Assembly: GCF_003473485.1 (NCBI RefSeq)
Contig: NC_053049.1
Coordinates: 15,066,001-15,130,000 of the forward strand
From: Medicago truncatula
Lineage: Eukaryota; Streptophyta; Magnoliopsida; Fabales; Fabaceae
Direction: 5' to 3'
Length of the DNA stretch: 64,000 bases
Shown: positions 22,943 through 34,881 of the stretch, piece by piece
Layout of the letters: the number at the start of each line of letters is the position of its first letter
Position numbering within the stretch: position 1 is the stretch's first letter
Notes under the pieces: generated by a model
The model's input: the letters and a program-made list of their open reading frames with translations, nothing else
Databases searched by the model: none
What the model was told of the DNA's origin: nothing
Made by a program: the position numbers and the translations under genes

Positions 22943-24116
22943 GGTACCGTTTGACCCGGTTTTTTTTCAGTTTTTCTACGTTTTTAAGGAGAAGTTAGGC
23001 CAAACACAATATCAATAAAGTACCTTCGAAAAAAAGTAATTTCTTTAGAATGCATAAATTGAATGTAACGAGCTTTAACCAAAAGTTGTTGAATGCTACT
23101 TCAAAAAACTATTTCTCCCCAATTTATTTCACAAGCACCTCTCTTCAACTCCCACCGGCAACCTTTTGTTTTATTTTTTCAATATGCTTTTTTCTTCCTT
23201 TTTTTTTTAAACCGGTCCATTTAATTTTTTAATGAGGTTCTATTTAAGTTTATTATCTATTTTTTTAAGGAATTTTATTATCTTTTTATCACTTATATAT
23301 TAATTTCAATATTTTTTATCATCACAACCTCGCAAATATTTGTATTCACGCTGTCGATGAATGACACCGAATATTTTTATTCCCTTTCTTCAACCACAGA
23401 AATACACACACATTAGCGTTTAGAGTAATATTTTATGTTCCTCTTTCTGTTTTTTTGTTTTGTTATGCTAATGCGTATAATTTTTGTTAGTGTTGTGTAA
23501 TGCGTATAACTATTTTTATAAAATTTTGATTTTAATTAAAAGTACAAGTGTAGTTGCCTAAAAAAATTATACTTATATATAATTTACACATTTGTATTGT
23601 AACAAATTATGTATATCTTTTTCTTATTAAAAAAACTAAACATATCTTTTTCAATGACACCAGCAATGTAACAAATATAATATTATATACTATAAATTCT
23701 TATCTTTTTGATCAACACTAAAAATATGGTATTTTTATAACAAAATTTGTTATAGAGTAAATATAGTATTGGTAAAAACATATCTTTTATATTTTAAACA
23801 TTTTTTCCCTTCAAAAAATATTTTAGACATTTTTTTATTTATTATGTTAATTCATAATGAATTCAAAGTTTTTTTATTTATAGACAATGCATAAATATAT
23901 GCAAGGTCCTGGGTTCGAACCCCAGACACCACCAAAAAATAATAAATTTAAAGTTTTGTACAATATTTTGCCAAACAGCTTTTAACTCAAAAATAACTTT
24001 AGAACTAAAAAAAAATAAAGAAACCAAATAGCTTTAGCCTTTTTCTTAAAGAGCTTTATTTTAACTTTATTTTAAAGTAGCTTTTAGACCGAAAAAAAGC
24101 CTGGCCAAACGGTACC
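22943..24116. mobile_element. PIF/Harbinger-like element, 1.17 kb
   Basis: The left end GGTACCGTTTGACCCGG and the right end (minus strand GGTACCGTTTGGCCAGGC) are inverted. TAA flanks both sides (22940-22942 and 24117-24119), the 3-bp duplication of this superfamily. No transposase ORF is seen. A tRNA-derived SINE tail at 23882-23934 lies inside. Confidence 0.75.
23882..23934 (+). mobile_element. tRNA-derived SINE fragment
   Basis: GACAATGCATAAATATATGC followed by a Pol III box B, GGGTTCGAACCCC, and ACACCACC. This is the 3' part of a tRNA-like SINE head; box A is missing here. The related front half (AATCAGTTGGTAAGGACAAT) occurs near 50230. Confidence 0.5.
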
Positions 24117-24119
24117 TAA

Positions 24120-24385
24120 GTGGTGAATTTTTTTTTTTTTTTTTTTTTTTTTTACCAAAGGTGATGAATGTTGGAAATGCGGTATTCTCTAAAACAAAGA
24201 CTCACACGCGTTGAAAGACGTTGAATGTTGGAAACATGATATTCTCCAACAAAATGCTACCTAAAATTAAGTTAGAGACGAATTGTATAATTTTGTCTTA
24301 AAAAAAACATACCGAATCAATACAAGAGTAATACTTTGTCAAAAAGGATACTACACGCCCTCTTAGATTATTGTGTTAAACCTGA
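24120..24385. other. Spacer with short decayed direct repeats
   Basis: The motif GTTGGAAAY(A/G)YGRTATTCTC recurs near 24170 and 24222, and also before the Harbinger-like element near 22890-22925. No gene. Confidence 0.5.
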
Positions 24386-24925
24386 AATTAAACTTGACCA
24401 TATCCTTAGAACTTGACCATATATATATATATATATATATATATTAACGTAAAAGTGGATGAGAATATAATTCAGGTATTTCTAGAGATGAAATGTGTAA
24501 ATTTTTTGACATGTATCGGAAAAGATTATATACTTTTAACATAAGAATGAAATGATATATAATTTAAACATCTCAAATGTAACTACCATCCCTATACATT
24601 ATTGTCATTAAATCTTCATCTAAATTTTCATTTTTCTTTCTTTTACTGCATAAAATTAAAGGCTCAATGCATCTACTCAACACCCTTCATAAGCAACTCT
24701 AGTTGAGTTGAGGGGGCAACTCTCTTCCTAACCAACATTTCAACTGTAGGACACTTTCTCTTTCTCCCTCCCCTGTTCATTGACCTGAACTGTTCATCAG
24801 TTTCTTCAAAATCCCCCTGCACAAACCAATTTTGATGAGTATATCTTGCATATATGTAGATAATATAACATATTCTTTACATGGCATAAAACTTACGAGG
24901 GTAAGAATATGCGAGACAGATTTTT
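24386..24925 (-). pseudogene. Partial duplicate of the TFIIIA 3' end
   Basis: Homologous throughout to 34563-35132. On the minus strand it keeps the last ~29 bases of TFIIIA exon 6 (24897-24925), a GTAAG donor, the intron, and the whole last exon (24673-24816). That exon begins with GDFEE, carries RGGRKRKCPTVEMLVRKRV, and runs to a TAG. The 3' flank and an AT microsatellite follow. The rest of TFIIIA is absent because sequence of the LINE begins at about 24926. Its reading frame at the C-terminus is the conserved one, whereas the full gene is frameshifted there. It cannot encode a zinc-finger protein. Confidence 0.9.
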
Positions 24926-27900
24926 AGAGAATGAAAATTCAAATAGATTTGCAGCTCTTCTTAATGATGCTGGCAACGCACCTGAAGGAAACAATGAACC
25001 AGCTGACCACACTAGCCCTAGGAACATTGTGGACGTGAGCCCTGCACCCGTGCCTGAGATTAATGATGATAGCAGAACTGAAATAGTGAGAAATCTGGAA
25101 ATCACCCAACTGGAGCATGATGTGGAGTATGATAATGATGATGGGAGTTCTCAAAATTCAGATTTTGTTGATGCCACTCAAATTCATGCATATGTGCACA
25201 CATCATGAGGATTGTCATAGGATGATACAAGAAGATTGGAATACCAATATCGTTGGATGTCATATGTTCATTCTTAGTCAGAAGCTCAAAATTTTGAAAC
25301 AAAAGTTGAAAGTCTGGAATAAAACTGTCTTTGGCAATGTGCATAACATGGTTAGAGTTGCTGAACAAAATCTTGCTCAACTGCAATCTGATATGGATAC
25401 CAATGGTATCACTAACTCTCTTTTGGAACAACACAAAGATGCTCAATTTCAACTTGAAAATGCTTTGCTAATATAAGAAGATTATTGGAGAGAGAAATCT
25501 AAAGTTGCTTGGTATTCAAATGGAGACAGAAATACCAAATATTACCATAGACTAACCAAAATAAAAAAATACCTCCAAACTCATAACTACCCTCATGAAT
25601 GGTGATGATATGGTTTATGACCCGGATCAAATATCAAGTCTCATTACAGATGATGGATGACTTTATTCCTTCTCTCATTACAGATGATGTGAACAATCTC
25701 TTGACCAGGCTTCCTACTCCAACTGAGATTCATCATGATATGCTAGCAATGAACAAGGATGGCGCATCTGGTCCAGATGGTTATGGTGCAAGTTTTTCCC
25801 AAACTTACTGGGAGATTGTGAAGAATGATGTCATCATTGCAGTTTTAGATTTATTTACCAGAGATTGGATTCTTTCCAACTTCAATGCAACATGATGTTA
25901 CTAATGTTGACCAATTGCTCTAGCCAACTTCAAATTCAAGATTATTTCCAAAATTCTAGCAGACAGATTGGCACCTTTTATGAATTTGATTATTTCTCCT
26001 GAGCAAAGAGGCTTCATTAAAGGTAAGAACATTAAAGATGGCATCTACATCACTTCAAAAGCAATCAATCACCTTCATCAGAAAGCTTATGCAGGAAATT
26101 TAGTTTTCAAGGTAGACATCTCAAAAGCTTTTAATACATTGGAGTGGAAATTGCTTCTTAGTGTATTAAGTTTGGTTTTAATGATACTTTATGTTCTTGG
26201 ATTCATACAATCTTAAAATTTGCTACTCTTTCAATCTATGTCAATGGCAACCAGAATGATTATTTTCATTGTAAGAGAAAAGTCAGGCAGGGTGACCCCC
26301 TGTCTCCTCTTCTCTTTTGTATTGTTGAGGATGTGCTCATCATGAGTATTTCCAATCTAGTGAATCAATGAATTGTGGAACGCATTAAAGGTTCAAGATA
26401 AACACACGTTCCATCTCACTCTTTATATGCTGACGACATCAGGATATTTTTTGCAAAGGTAAAATCTCCTCCATTCATGCTCTTATGTAGCTTTTCAACT
26501 CTTATGCTCAGGCATCTGGACAAACTATAAATCCCTTAAAATCAATGGTGTTCCATGGATCAATCTCTGCTTCTAGAATTAATCATATTGTTGATCTGAT
26601 TGGCTTCAACAAGGGTTCTATTCCTTTTCTTTATCTAGGGGTTCCTATTTTTAAAGGGAACCCTAAGAGGTGCCACCTTCAACCAATTGCAGACAAAATA
26701 AAATCCAAACTAGCATATTGGAAAGCTTCACTGTTAAGTATTGCTGGTAGAGTTACTCTGGTTAAAAGTGTTATTCAAGGTATGCTAGTCGATTCTATTT
26801 CCATATATTCCTGGCCCAAAAAGCTGTTGAATGACATTGAAACTTGGACAAGAAATTTCATTTGGAGTGGTGATGTTTTAAAAAGAAAATTAGTGACTGT
26901 TTCATGGAAAAAATCTTGCAAGCCTCTCTCTGAAGGTGGATTAGGCATTAGATCTGTCTCTACTCTTAATGAATCAACAAATCTAAAACTTTGTTGGGAC
27001 TTATTGAATTCCAAGGAAGACTGGACATTTCTTCTCAAGAGCAAGGTTATTAGAGGCAGAAGAGTGATTTCTCATCACATTTTCTCATCTATCTGGAGCA
27101 GTATTAAAAATGAGTTCTCAACCATTCAATCTAATTGTGGTTGGCAGCTTGGTAATGGTAATGACATCAACTTTTGGCTTGATAATTGGTGTGGTGTCTC
27201 CATAGCTTCTCAGTTAAATATCCCTCCTCGTCTTCATGAAAATTTAACAATCAAAGTTAAAGATTTGATTTTCAATAGTCAGTGGAATTTTCCCTTCTCA
27301 ATGCTCGTCTGCTTCCCTCAAGTCAATTTTATTGCAGAACAAGTAACAATTCCTTTTGAAACCACTGAAGACAAAATAATTTGGCAACCTAGCAACAATG
27401 GAGATTTATCTTTCACACAAGCTTATGAGTTCAAATATGGGATTGGTCAGAACATCAAGTGGGCGAAAGATTTGTGGTGCCCTGATATTCCTCCAACCAA
27501 ATCTCAGTTGGTTTGGAGGATCTTGCATAACAAAGTTCCAACAGATAAAAATCTTTTGTCCAGAGGTTTTCAGCTTCCATCATGGTGCTTTTCTTGTAAT
27601 ATTCTGTGTGAATCTACCTTCCACTTGTTTTTTGAGTGCTCTTTTGCTATGCATTTGTGGAACTGACTTCTCTCTATTATAAACATAAAAATGCAGTTCA
27701 CCAACTGTTTTGATTTTTTGAAAATTTTGGATAGAAATTGGTCTCTTCAGTGCAGGACTGTTTTAAAAGCATGCATGTTTAATATAATTTATACTATATG
27801 GATTAGAAGAAATCATGTGAGATTCAAAAATCAGTATTTTTCACTGGAAGCCTGCACTCAACATGATTATTGCTCAAATTGGCCTAGCATGTAACATCAC

Positions 27901-28600
27901 CACAAAAGTCTACAGAGGGGATATGCAGGAATTCAGGATTCTTAAAGCTTTTAAAGTAAACATTAAACCCCCCAAGGCCCCCATCATCAAAGAAGTGATT
28001 TGGACACCTCCTTTGACAAGTTGGATTAAAGCAAATACGGATGGAGCAGCTACAAAGAACCCTAATAGAGCAGCTGCAGGAGGAATCTTCAGAAACTCTG
28101 ATAGTTTATGTGTTGGATGCTTTACTCAGTATCTGGGGGAGCAAAATGCACTATATGCTGAATTAGTAGTTGTTATGACGGCTATTAAGATTGCTCACAT
28201 CAATGGTTTCTCAAATTTTTGGTTGCAAACAGACTCTCAATTGGTCATTTTAGCTTTCAAATCTTTTTCTGTTGTTCCTTGAATTTTAAGAAATAGGTGG
28301 CTCAATTGTCTGGTTAGGATTAGACAGATGAGTTTTGTGGTGTCTCATATCTATAGAGAGGGCAATGCTTGTGCTGACAATCTTGCTAATGTTGGTCTTG
28401 CATTAATCTCTTCTAACTTGTTTTGGTCTAATGGCTTACCTGACTCCATTAGAGGAGAGTACAATAAGAACAGGTTGGGTATGCCCAACTTTAAATTTAC
28501 TATCTTTCGAAAAGGTTTTGGTATAGTCCCCCTTTTCTTCTTAGTATTTTTTTTTTTTGGTTCATCTAGTGCATAGTTGCTTTTAAAAATACAATAAAAA
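24926..28600 (+). mobile_element. Degenerate L1-type LINE (RT, zf-RVT, RNase H; endonuclease deleted)
   Basis: Plus-strand remnants in order: an ORF1-tail-like acidic segment (NSNRFAALLNDAG, 24909-25208); the segment before RT (HEDCHRMIQEDWN..., 25199-25580); RT pieces (RGFIKGKNIKDGIYITSKAI at 26010, VDISKAFNTLEW, RQGDPLSPLLFCIV near 26287, YADD at 26425-26436); a 373-residue open stretch (26545-27666) with the thumb/connection GGLGIRS and a CxxC...H zinc-binding end; and RNase H (NTDGAATKN...AELVVVMTA...DSQLVI...GNACADNLAN, 28035-28400). Stops and frameshifts occur throughout. The APE endonuclease domain is missing between about 25195 and 25200, so this is a deleted, dead copy. RNase H places it with plant L1/RNaseH LINEs. 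Confidence 0.93.
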
Positions 28601-29159
28601 TGATAATAAAATTGACATGTAAGTACAAGACAAAAAAAAAAAAAAAAACATTTGGTACACGTGACCTTGAGTAAAAAAAATGAAATTTTGGGAAAAGAAA
28701 AGAAAAACAAAAAAAAATGAAAGGAGGATATCAACAGTAACACCTGTTGATGAGTGAAGTGGGAGAAATAACGAAAAAAATATATAATGGAAGTAAAAAG
28801 GGTCTCAAGAAATCTCATGTGTTTGTATGAGATTGTTAGTTTTAAAAATTTTAACTAAAAAGTCTTACAAATTCCCTTCTACCAAGTAATCCATTGAAGT
28901 CTATATTTTTTTTAATACCAAGAGACAATTTTTCTGTTGTAAAACACGAGATTTTGTTGGACTCTTTAAAAAATAATTAAAATCCTAATTGAATGTCACC
29001 ATAAATATTTCTAATCTTTTAAAATCTTGATTGAATACTTCAAGATTTTTCTATAACAAAAAAGTCTTTTAAAATCCTTCCAAATCGCTAGACCAAAAAA
29101 AATAAAAAATCCCAATCCAATACACCCTCCTAAAATATCTGAGTTTTTTTTGATAAATT
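28601..29159. other. A/T-rich spacer after the LINE
   Basis: No gene seen. Many A-runs are present; the A16 run near 28634 could be a LINE-tail relic. Confidence 0.45.
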
Positions 29160-29169
29160 TATTTTTTTT

Positions 29170-29743
29170 GACTTAAATGCTCTTTTGGTCCCTTAACTTT
29201 TTAATTGGTATCGTTTTGGTCTCTTAACTAAAAAAAAGATTGTTTGATGATTTTAAGTTTTTTTTAGTCTCGTTTTGGTCCCTTCTGTTAGGTTTCCGTC
29301 AGTTTTATTAAAAAACGTTAAGTGTGGACACGTGTCACATTTTCATTGGCTCTGAAATTTTTTTTTTTACAAAAAAAATATTAATTTTTTTTAATATATA
29401 TATTTTATTTTTTTGTAAAAAATTCTCAGAACCAATGACAAGGTGACACATGTCACTTTGTCATTGGCTTTGAGATTTTTTTTAAAAAAAAATAATAATT
29501 AAAAATATATATATTTTAAAAAAATAATAAATTTTTTGTTGTAAAAAAAAAAACTCAGAGCCAATAACAAGGTGACACGTGTCTAGGAGTTAACTTTTTT
29601 TTAAAACCCTAACGAAAACCTAACAGAAGGGACCAAAACGAGACTAAAAAAAAAACTTAAAATCCTCAAACAATCTTTTTTTTAGTTAAAAGACTAAAGC
29701 GATACCAATTAAATAGTTAAGGGACCAAAAGAGCATTTAAGCC
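29170..29743. mobile_element. MULE-type MITE with ~200-bp inverted ends
   Basis: Left GACTTAAATGCTCTTTTGGT and right (minus) GGCTTAAATGCTCTTTTGGT begin long inverted arms. The arms continue through TCGTTTTGGTC, a GTTAGGTTTYCGT block and an inner GACACGTGTC block on both sides. A direct TATTTTTTTT 10-mer flanks each end (29160-29169 and 29744-29753). The arms nearly meet, so a transcript would form a long hairpin. Confidence 0.88.
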
Positions 29744-29933
29744 TATTTTTTTTGTAGGGAATTTGGTAGAATTTTAAATATCCGAGGTTAATTAATAGGT
29801 TTATTTAAGTGTAAGCCGTAAACAAAAAGGGTAATTTGTACCGGAAAAAAATGTGTAAATTTGTTCTACGGTATGTAATAGGAGTTATCTAATTCTTCAT
29901 CTTGGAGTTTAATTTATACAATACAATACTTTA

Positions 29934-30141
29934 GCTTTGTTTGGATCGAACTTATTTTGGATTTATGAAAAAGATCACTTATGCAAATAAATAAGTTTTT
30001 ATCTTAATTCATAAGTTCTTATTAACGAAAATTATACCTACATAAGTTGTTTTTTCATAAATTACATTAACAATCTTATAAATAATATATAAAAGATCTT
30101 TATTTGCATAAGCTTTAAAATAAGCTAATCCAGATAGACCC
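29934..30141. mobile_element. Small MITE related to the ARM-intron element
   Basis: The left end GCTTTGTTTGGATCGAACTT is inverted relative to the right end AAGCTAATCCAGATAGACCC. Inner arms pair around AAATAAATAAGTTTTTAT and CATAAG. The target duplication is not clear. Confidence 0.5.
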
Positions 30142-30315
30142 TTTGTATACAAATTACACGTACATTCAATAATACGTTGTGATATGAATTAATGAGTTAT
30201 GATAAATTATGTGTTAATACAATGTCACATGAATTAATGAGTTGATTGAAAATTGATATTTGTGTCTGAATTAATAACTATTTTTTTAGGGGATAAAAAG
30301 AATCCATTATTTTTT

Positions 30316-31205
30316 GAGATAACAAGAATTCATTATATTTTTTAAAATGTTTAAATGACAAAAATAGAATCCACAAATCCTAGCTCAACTGATAAAATGT
30401 CGAAATTGTTAGGCCGTATGTTATGATCGGGGTTCAAATTCTAATACCTTCACTTGTGTGTGAGTTTATAATGACTTTGTCATTTCGTCTATCTACAAAA
30501 AAAAATGGACAAAACCAGAGAACCTTCTTTAAAATAGAGAACCTTCTTTAAAATTAAAATAAAAAAAAAAACAGTGCAATTATATCACCTCCACCAAAGA
30601 AAGTCGTGAAAAAGACCACCACAAAATGCAAACACCGTTTTCTACACATGATGGAATTTCCTTTTGCTTTAGCCTTTATTGACCAATAAAGCAAAGACTG
30701 GACTTTTGAGGAAGAAGGAAATAGATATGTAAATCATAAAAAGCATAAATATGTTGCTAAGTAGAAATTTCAGAGAGCTTTTTTGAGATAACAAGAATCC
30801 ATTATATTTTTTAAAATGTTTAAATGACCCAGAATCTACAAGTCCTAGCTCAACTGATAAAATGTCGAAATTATTAGGCCAGATATCATGATCGGAGTTC
30901 GAACCCTGATACCTCCACTTGTGTGTGTGAGTTTATAATGGATTTGCCATATCTACAAAAAAAAAAATGGACAAAAACAGAGAACCTTCTTTCAAAAAAA
31001 AAAAAAACAGTGCAACTTATTATATCACCTCCACCAAATAATGTGGTGAAAAAGACCACCACAAAATGCAAACACCATTTTTTACATATGATGGAATTTC
31101 CTTTTGCTTTAGCCTTTATCGACTTTTGAGGAAGAAGGAAATAGATATGTATCATAAAAAACATAAATATGTTGCTCAGTAGAAATTTCACAGAGCTTTT
31201 TTGAT
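30316..31205. repeat. Tandem duplication (two ~420-470-bp units) with a SINE in each
   Basis: Unit 1 starts at 30316 and unit 2 at 30785, both with GAGATAACAAGAA(T)YCATTA. They share the SINE, CACAAAATGCAAACACC, ATGATGGAATTTCCTTTTGC and AGTAGAAATTTCASAGAGC. Unit 2 ends about 170 bp before the ankyrin gene's ATG, so the duplication doubled promoter-side DNA. Confidence 0.88.
30834..30972 (+). mobile_element. tRNA-derived SINE (copy in unit 2)
   Basis: A tRNA-like head with box A TAGCTCAACTGAT and box B GAGTTCGAACCCTG is followed by a short body (CCACTTGTGTGTG...ATATCTAC) and an A-run tail. The copy in unit 1 spans about 30367-30510. It reads on the plus strand and is therefore itself a possible Pol III unit. 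Confidence 0.7.
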
Positions 31206-31277
31206 AAAATAATTTGGCCGAAAGATTGACTCCAAGTCAATCAAAACAAATTAAATTTTTATGAACGCCCGTGCCAT

Positions 31278-31288
31278 TCTTTTTATAA
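31278..31288 (+). promoter_or_regulatory. Probable TATA box of the ankyrin gene
   Basis: CTTTTTATAAAG lies about 95 bases before the ATG at 31378. Two out-of-frame or upstream starts (ATGTCAATC at 31310) lie between. Confidence 0.45.
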
Positions 31289-31377
31289 AGGAGTGAAGAA
31301 AATTGAAACCATGTCAATCAAATACATTATCTTTTGTTGTATCTTGCACACATTTCTGCAGAATCAGAGCTTCAAAC

Positions 31378-33226
31378 ATGAACACCATAGATAACCCCAT
31401 AGATAACTCTGACCGATTGAAAGCTGCAGCTCTAACAGGTGATATAGATCTCCTCTACACAGTAATTCAAGATGATCCATCCATTTTGGAGCATATAGAT
31501 TTAATAACTTTTGTTGAAACTCCTTTACATACTGCTGCATCTATGGGTCATCTCCGGTTTGCCACTGAAGTTATGAATTTAAAACCTTCATTTGCTTGGA
31601 AGCTAGATCTGCAAGGATTCAGCCCCATCCATCTCGCTTTGCAAAACAACCAAAAACCTATGGTGTATCGCTTTGTGGACATCAATAAAGACCTTGTTAG
31701 AGTTAAAGGAAGAGAAGGCTTAACTCCTCTTCATTTCGCAAGTCAAAATGGTGAGGTTGATCTTTTAGTTTGCTTTCTCTTATTGTGTCCGGAATCCATT
31801 GAATACTTGACTGTAAGGCAGGAGACTGCACTGCATATTGCTGTTAAGAATGAACAGTTTGAGGCACTTCAAGTACTTGTTGGCTGGCTCAAAGAAAATT
31901 GTAAGAGAGGTGCTGAAAACCTAGAAAATAATATATTAAACCAAAGGGATGAGGACGGCAACACCATTTTGCATATTTCAGCCCTAAGTAGTGAGCTGCA
32001 GGTAATTTTATGCAATAACTAAAATCACATGTCTCTTTTATATGTTTCTAGTTTTTGCCTCTATTAAATGCTAAGAACACTCTCTCTAACACAGGATCTC
32101 CTATTGGTTGAACTCCATGCGAGTCTCACCAGTTTTTAAAGTCTAAGACCCACATGAATTATTCCCAGAAGAGAGTATGTTAGAGAAAGTGTTAGAAAGA
32201 GGGTGTCCATAACACTCCTCATATTATAAAGTGTGAGAGAAACTATAGATTACACGTGTATGTTTTTAATTGGTGCCACATTATGATGGGTAGTTTACCG
32301 ATTATTTTGTTACAACAACCTAGAAAAAAACCTTTTTTTTTGTTGTAAATGATTGTGATATTTCTTATTATTTTGGTTGATTTTTATGCCATTTTTTTAA
32401 AAGGAAGATGAGGGAAGACAACTTATAAAGTAGATAGGTTGTTTAGATCTAGTACATTTCTTGTGAAGATTTTAGTTGCTTACATGAATGATTTCTAACA
32501 AATGTACTGTTCATTAATTACTTGGTAGCACAGGCACTTCAATTGTTGGTAAGTACTGGTATAAATTTGAAGGAAAAGAATTTGGAGAACAAAACAGCAT
32601 TAGACATAACAAGCACCCCAGAGATGAAGAGTATATTATTAAGTGTTGGAGCAAAACATAGCATAGAAGTCGCTGATGCTCCCACACGTGCACATAGGTT
32701 GAGGTTAATGGCCACAACCAAAACTATGAGTAATAAATTGGTATCTGAGATAACTCGCACTAGAAGTGACATGACAGAAGAGCAACGCAACATTTGGTTG
32801 ATAGTCGCCACTCTTATTGCAACTGCCATGTACCAATCAGTTTTGAGTCCCCCTGGTGGAGTTTATCAGATTAGTGCTGGTGACAATAATTTGAACATCA
32901 CTTCCTCCAATTCTACTATTTCCACCCCAAAAAATGTTGGAAGATCTGTCTTGTCAGGATATCTTTTCTCCCAATTTTCAATTTGCAATCTGTTTTCCTT
33001 TCTCTCATCAGCTATAACAATAATTATTATGGCCTCAAGTAGTACGCAATCCGGTATATTTGTGTACACTCTGATGAGTTCGTTTTTGCCTTGTTACCTG
33101 ATTTGTATGCTTCAGATATCCCCTACAGATGTCAACACCGTTATTTTTGGAACCCCTTTGCTTTTATTTTTATTTGGTTTGTCGGTTTGTATGATGCGAA
33201 GTTTGTGGGTCAGAGGTAGATGGTGA
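31378..33226 (+). CDS. Ankyrin-repeat protein with PGG membrane domain (BDA1/ACD6-like)
   Basis: Exons 31378-32001 and 32534-33226 (GAGCTGCAG^GTAATT; AGCACAG^GCACTT, phase 0) give 438 residues. Ankyrin repeats fill residues 15-235, with the usual TPLH(T/F)A signature in FVETPLHTAAS, GFSPIHLA, GLTPLHFAS, ETALHIAV and GNTILHISA. The PGG domain follows: TEEQRNIWLIVATLIATAMY, then SPPGGVYQ (PPGG at 314-317). Hydrophobic segments sit at about 296-312, 350-376, 381-402 and 410-429. In Arabidopsis such proteins (ACD6, BDA1) act at the plasma membrane in defence signalling, usually in clusters; here it stands alone. I chose the ATG at 31378 because the frame upstream has no earlier ATG. No lesion is seen. 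The ligand or partner is unknown. Confidence 0.93.
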
Positions 33227-33600
33227 AATCACTAATTAGAACCACAACTCAAACCAGTTCTGCGGACCGAATTCAAAGACAACAATATATCCACATCAAT
33301 TTGCAAAATTTTCATTTCCATTGTTATTGTTATCATTTGTTTTTGTTCAATTTTAGGAAATTGTGACTGAGTGTATTAAATATGTTAATCATATCTTGTA
33401 TTTTATTAAAATTATATGTATTAAATGTGGTTTTGAAGAAGGTTGATTATTTCAAGATGAGATGTGATGGTCTTTTTGCAAAAAGTGATGCTAGTCTTTG
33501 TACTTTCAGACTCTGATCGGTAAAAATAACCATTAACTGATAATATATATGTCTACATTTTTATGGCTCATTACTTAAAAAGGACATCCAGCACATGATA
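33227..33600. other. 3' flank of the ankyrin gene
   Basis: Likely 3' UTR (TTGTTATTGTTATCATTTG, then TATTAAA-type signals near 33400). No other feature. Confidence 0.45.
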
Positions 33601-34562
33601 TCACACCTGACATAAAAGAGGACGTCCAACAAAAATGTGATAAACTGACACTATAGGCTCAATACTTAAAACACAAGAAATGCCACTAGGATCAACTATA
33701 ATGTTCCTAGAAAAGAGATTCTGATGAATCGGAATCCTATCATGAAGTAGCTGGCAAGAGAAAACATTCACCTTGAGAGGAGACCAAGACTCCCACGCCC
33801 TTACAAAAAGTTGAGCATACACATTGGAGAAGATCAGACTCTCTAAAACATGGAGCAGCCCTCCCAAAATCACAAGTACCCACTAAAAAAGATTCATCCT
33901 TCGCTTAGAGCATCCACAATGGAGACCCTCAACTTTGAGGTCTTAAATGGGTCTCACATGGACACATCACTTTTTAATAATTTTTTAATAATAATACTTA
34001 ATAGGTACTCAACCACTCCAATAGAGATCCTCTAACAAAAGGTCTAATAGGGTCCCACAAATATTATTTAATAGCCATGAAAAATATTATTTTAATAAAA
34101 AGTGATGTGGGCCCATTTAAGAATGGGGGTCTTAAGTTAGACATTGGATCTTTTAAGACCTCCAAAAAAAAATTTCCGCAATGGAGGTACCTATTAGATA
34201 CCAGATCTTAAATGATGAAGACCTCGCCATTGTGGATGCTCTTAAGATCTCAAACCCAATCAGATCCCTCTCTCATGGACATATTAATCACTTTGAATTC
34301 TTTCTGAATAGAAACTTGAAACAGACTGGGGAAATGAATTCTCAAATGGATAGGTCCTAACCAAGGATATTTCCAAAAATTTGTAGATCGACCATACCTA
34401 ACCTTCCTAAGGATACTATCAGAGAACCGATCAGTAGACTCAGTCTCACTTGTTCTCAATAAAGAGGTCTCCTCCCCCCACGATGATCCCACGAAAACCC
34501 TTTCAAATATCTTGCTCCAATAATATCTTTTCGCAAAGCCTACTCTCGTGTGATCAACCTCC
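33601..34562 (-). mobile_element. 5'-truncated LINE fragment, split by a MITE
   Basis: On the minus strand, 34562-34250 encodes a LINE ORF2 segment (TDRFSDSILRKVRYGRSTNF...WLGPIHLRIHFPSLF). 33900-33601 encodes the following zinc-binding part (RAWESWSPLKVNVFSCQLLH, DRIPIHQNLFSR). A 334-bp MITE at 33908-34241 separates them. The LINE piece stops exactly where homology to the TFIIIA 3' duplication begins (34563). Confidence 0.82.
33908..34241. mobile_element. Tourist/Harbinger-type MITE inside the LINE fragment
   Basis: The ends GAGCATCCACAATGG and CCATTGTGGATGCTC are exact inverted repeats. TTA flanks both (33905-33907 and 34242-34244). It is 334 bp with no ORF, and inserted after the LINE piece. 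Confidence 0.88.
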
Positions 34563-34881
34563 AATTAAACTTGACCATATCCTTAGAATTTGATTATATC
34601 TCAATTGTGACATATTACATCAGTTTGAATATATATATATATATATATATTAACATAAAAGTGGATGAGAATGTAATTCAAGTATCTTTTAAAGATGAAA
34701 AGGGTAATTTTCTTTACATGTATTGGAAAAGATTATATATTTTTAACATAAGAATAAAATGATATATAATTTAAACATCTCTAATGTAAATACCGCTATA
34801 CATTATTGTCATTAAATCTTCCTCTTAATTTTCATTTTTCTTTCTTTTACTGCATAAAATTAAAAAGCTCAATGCATCTAC

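Noticed and set aside
23898-23934. Possible tRNA gene (box B GGTTCGAACCCC)
   Set aside because: There is no acceptor, D or anticodon arm; the sequence fits the 3' half of a tRNA-derived SINE.
31303-31377. Longer N-terminus for the ankyrin protein
   Set aside because: The frame is open upstream, but the first codon is TTG; the first ATG in frame is 31378.
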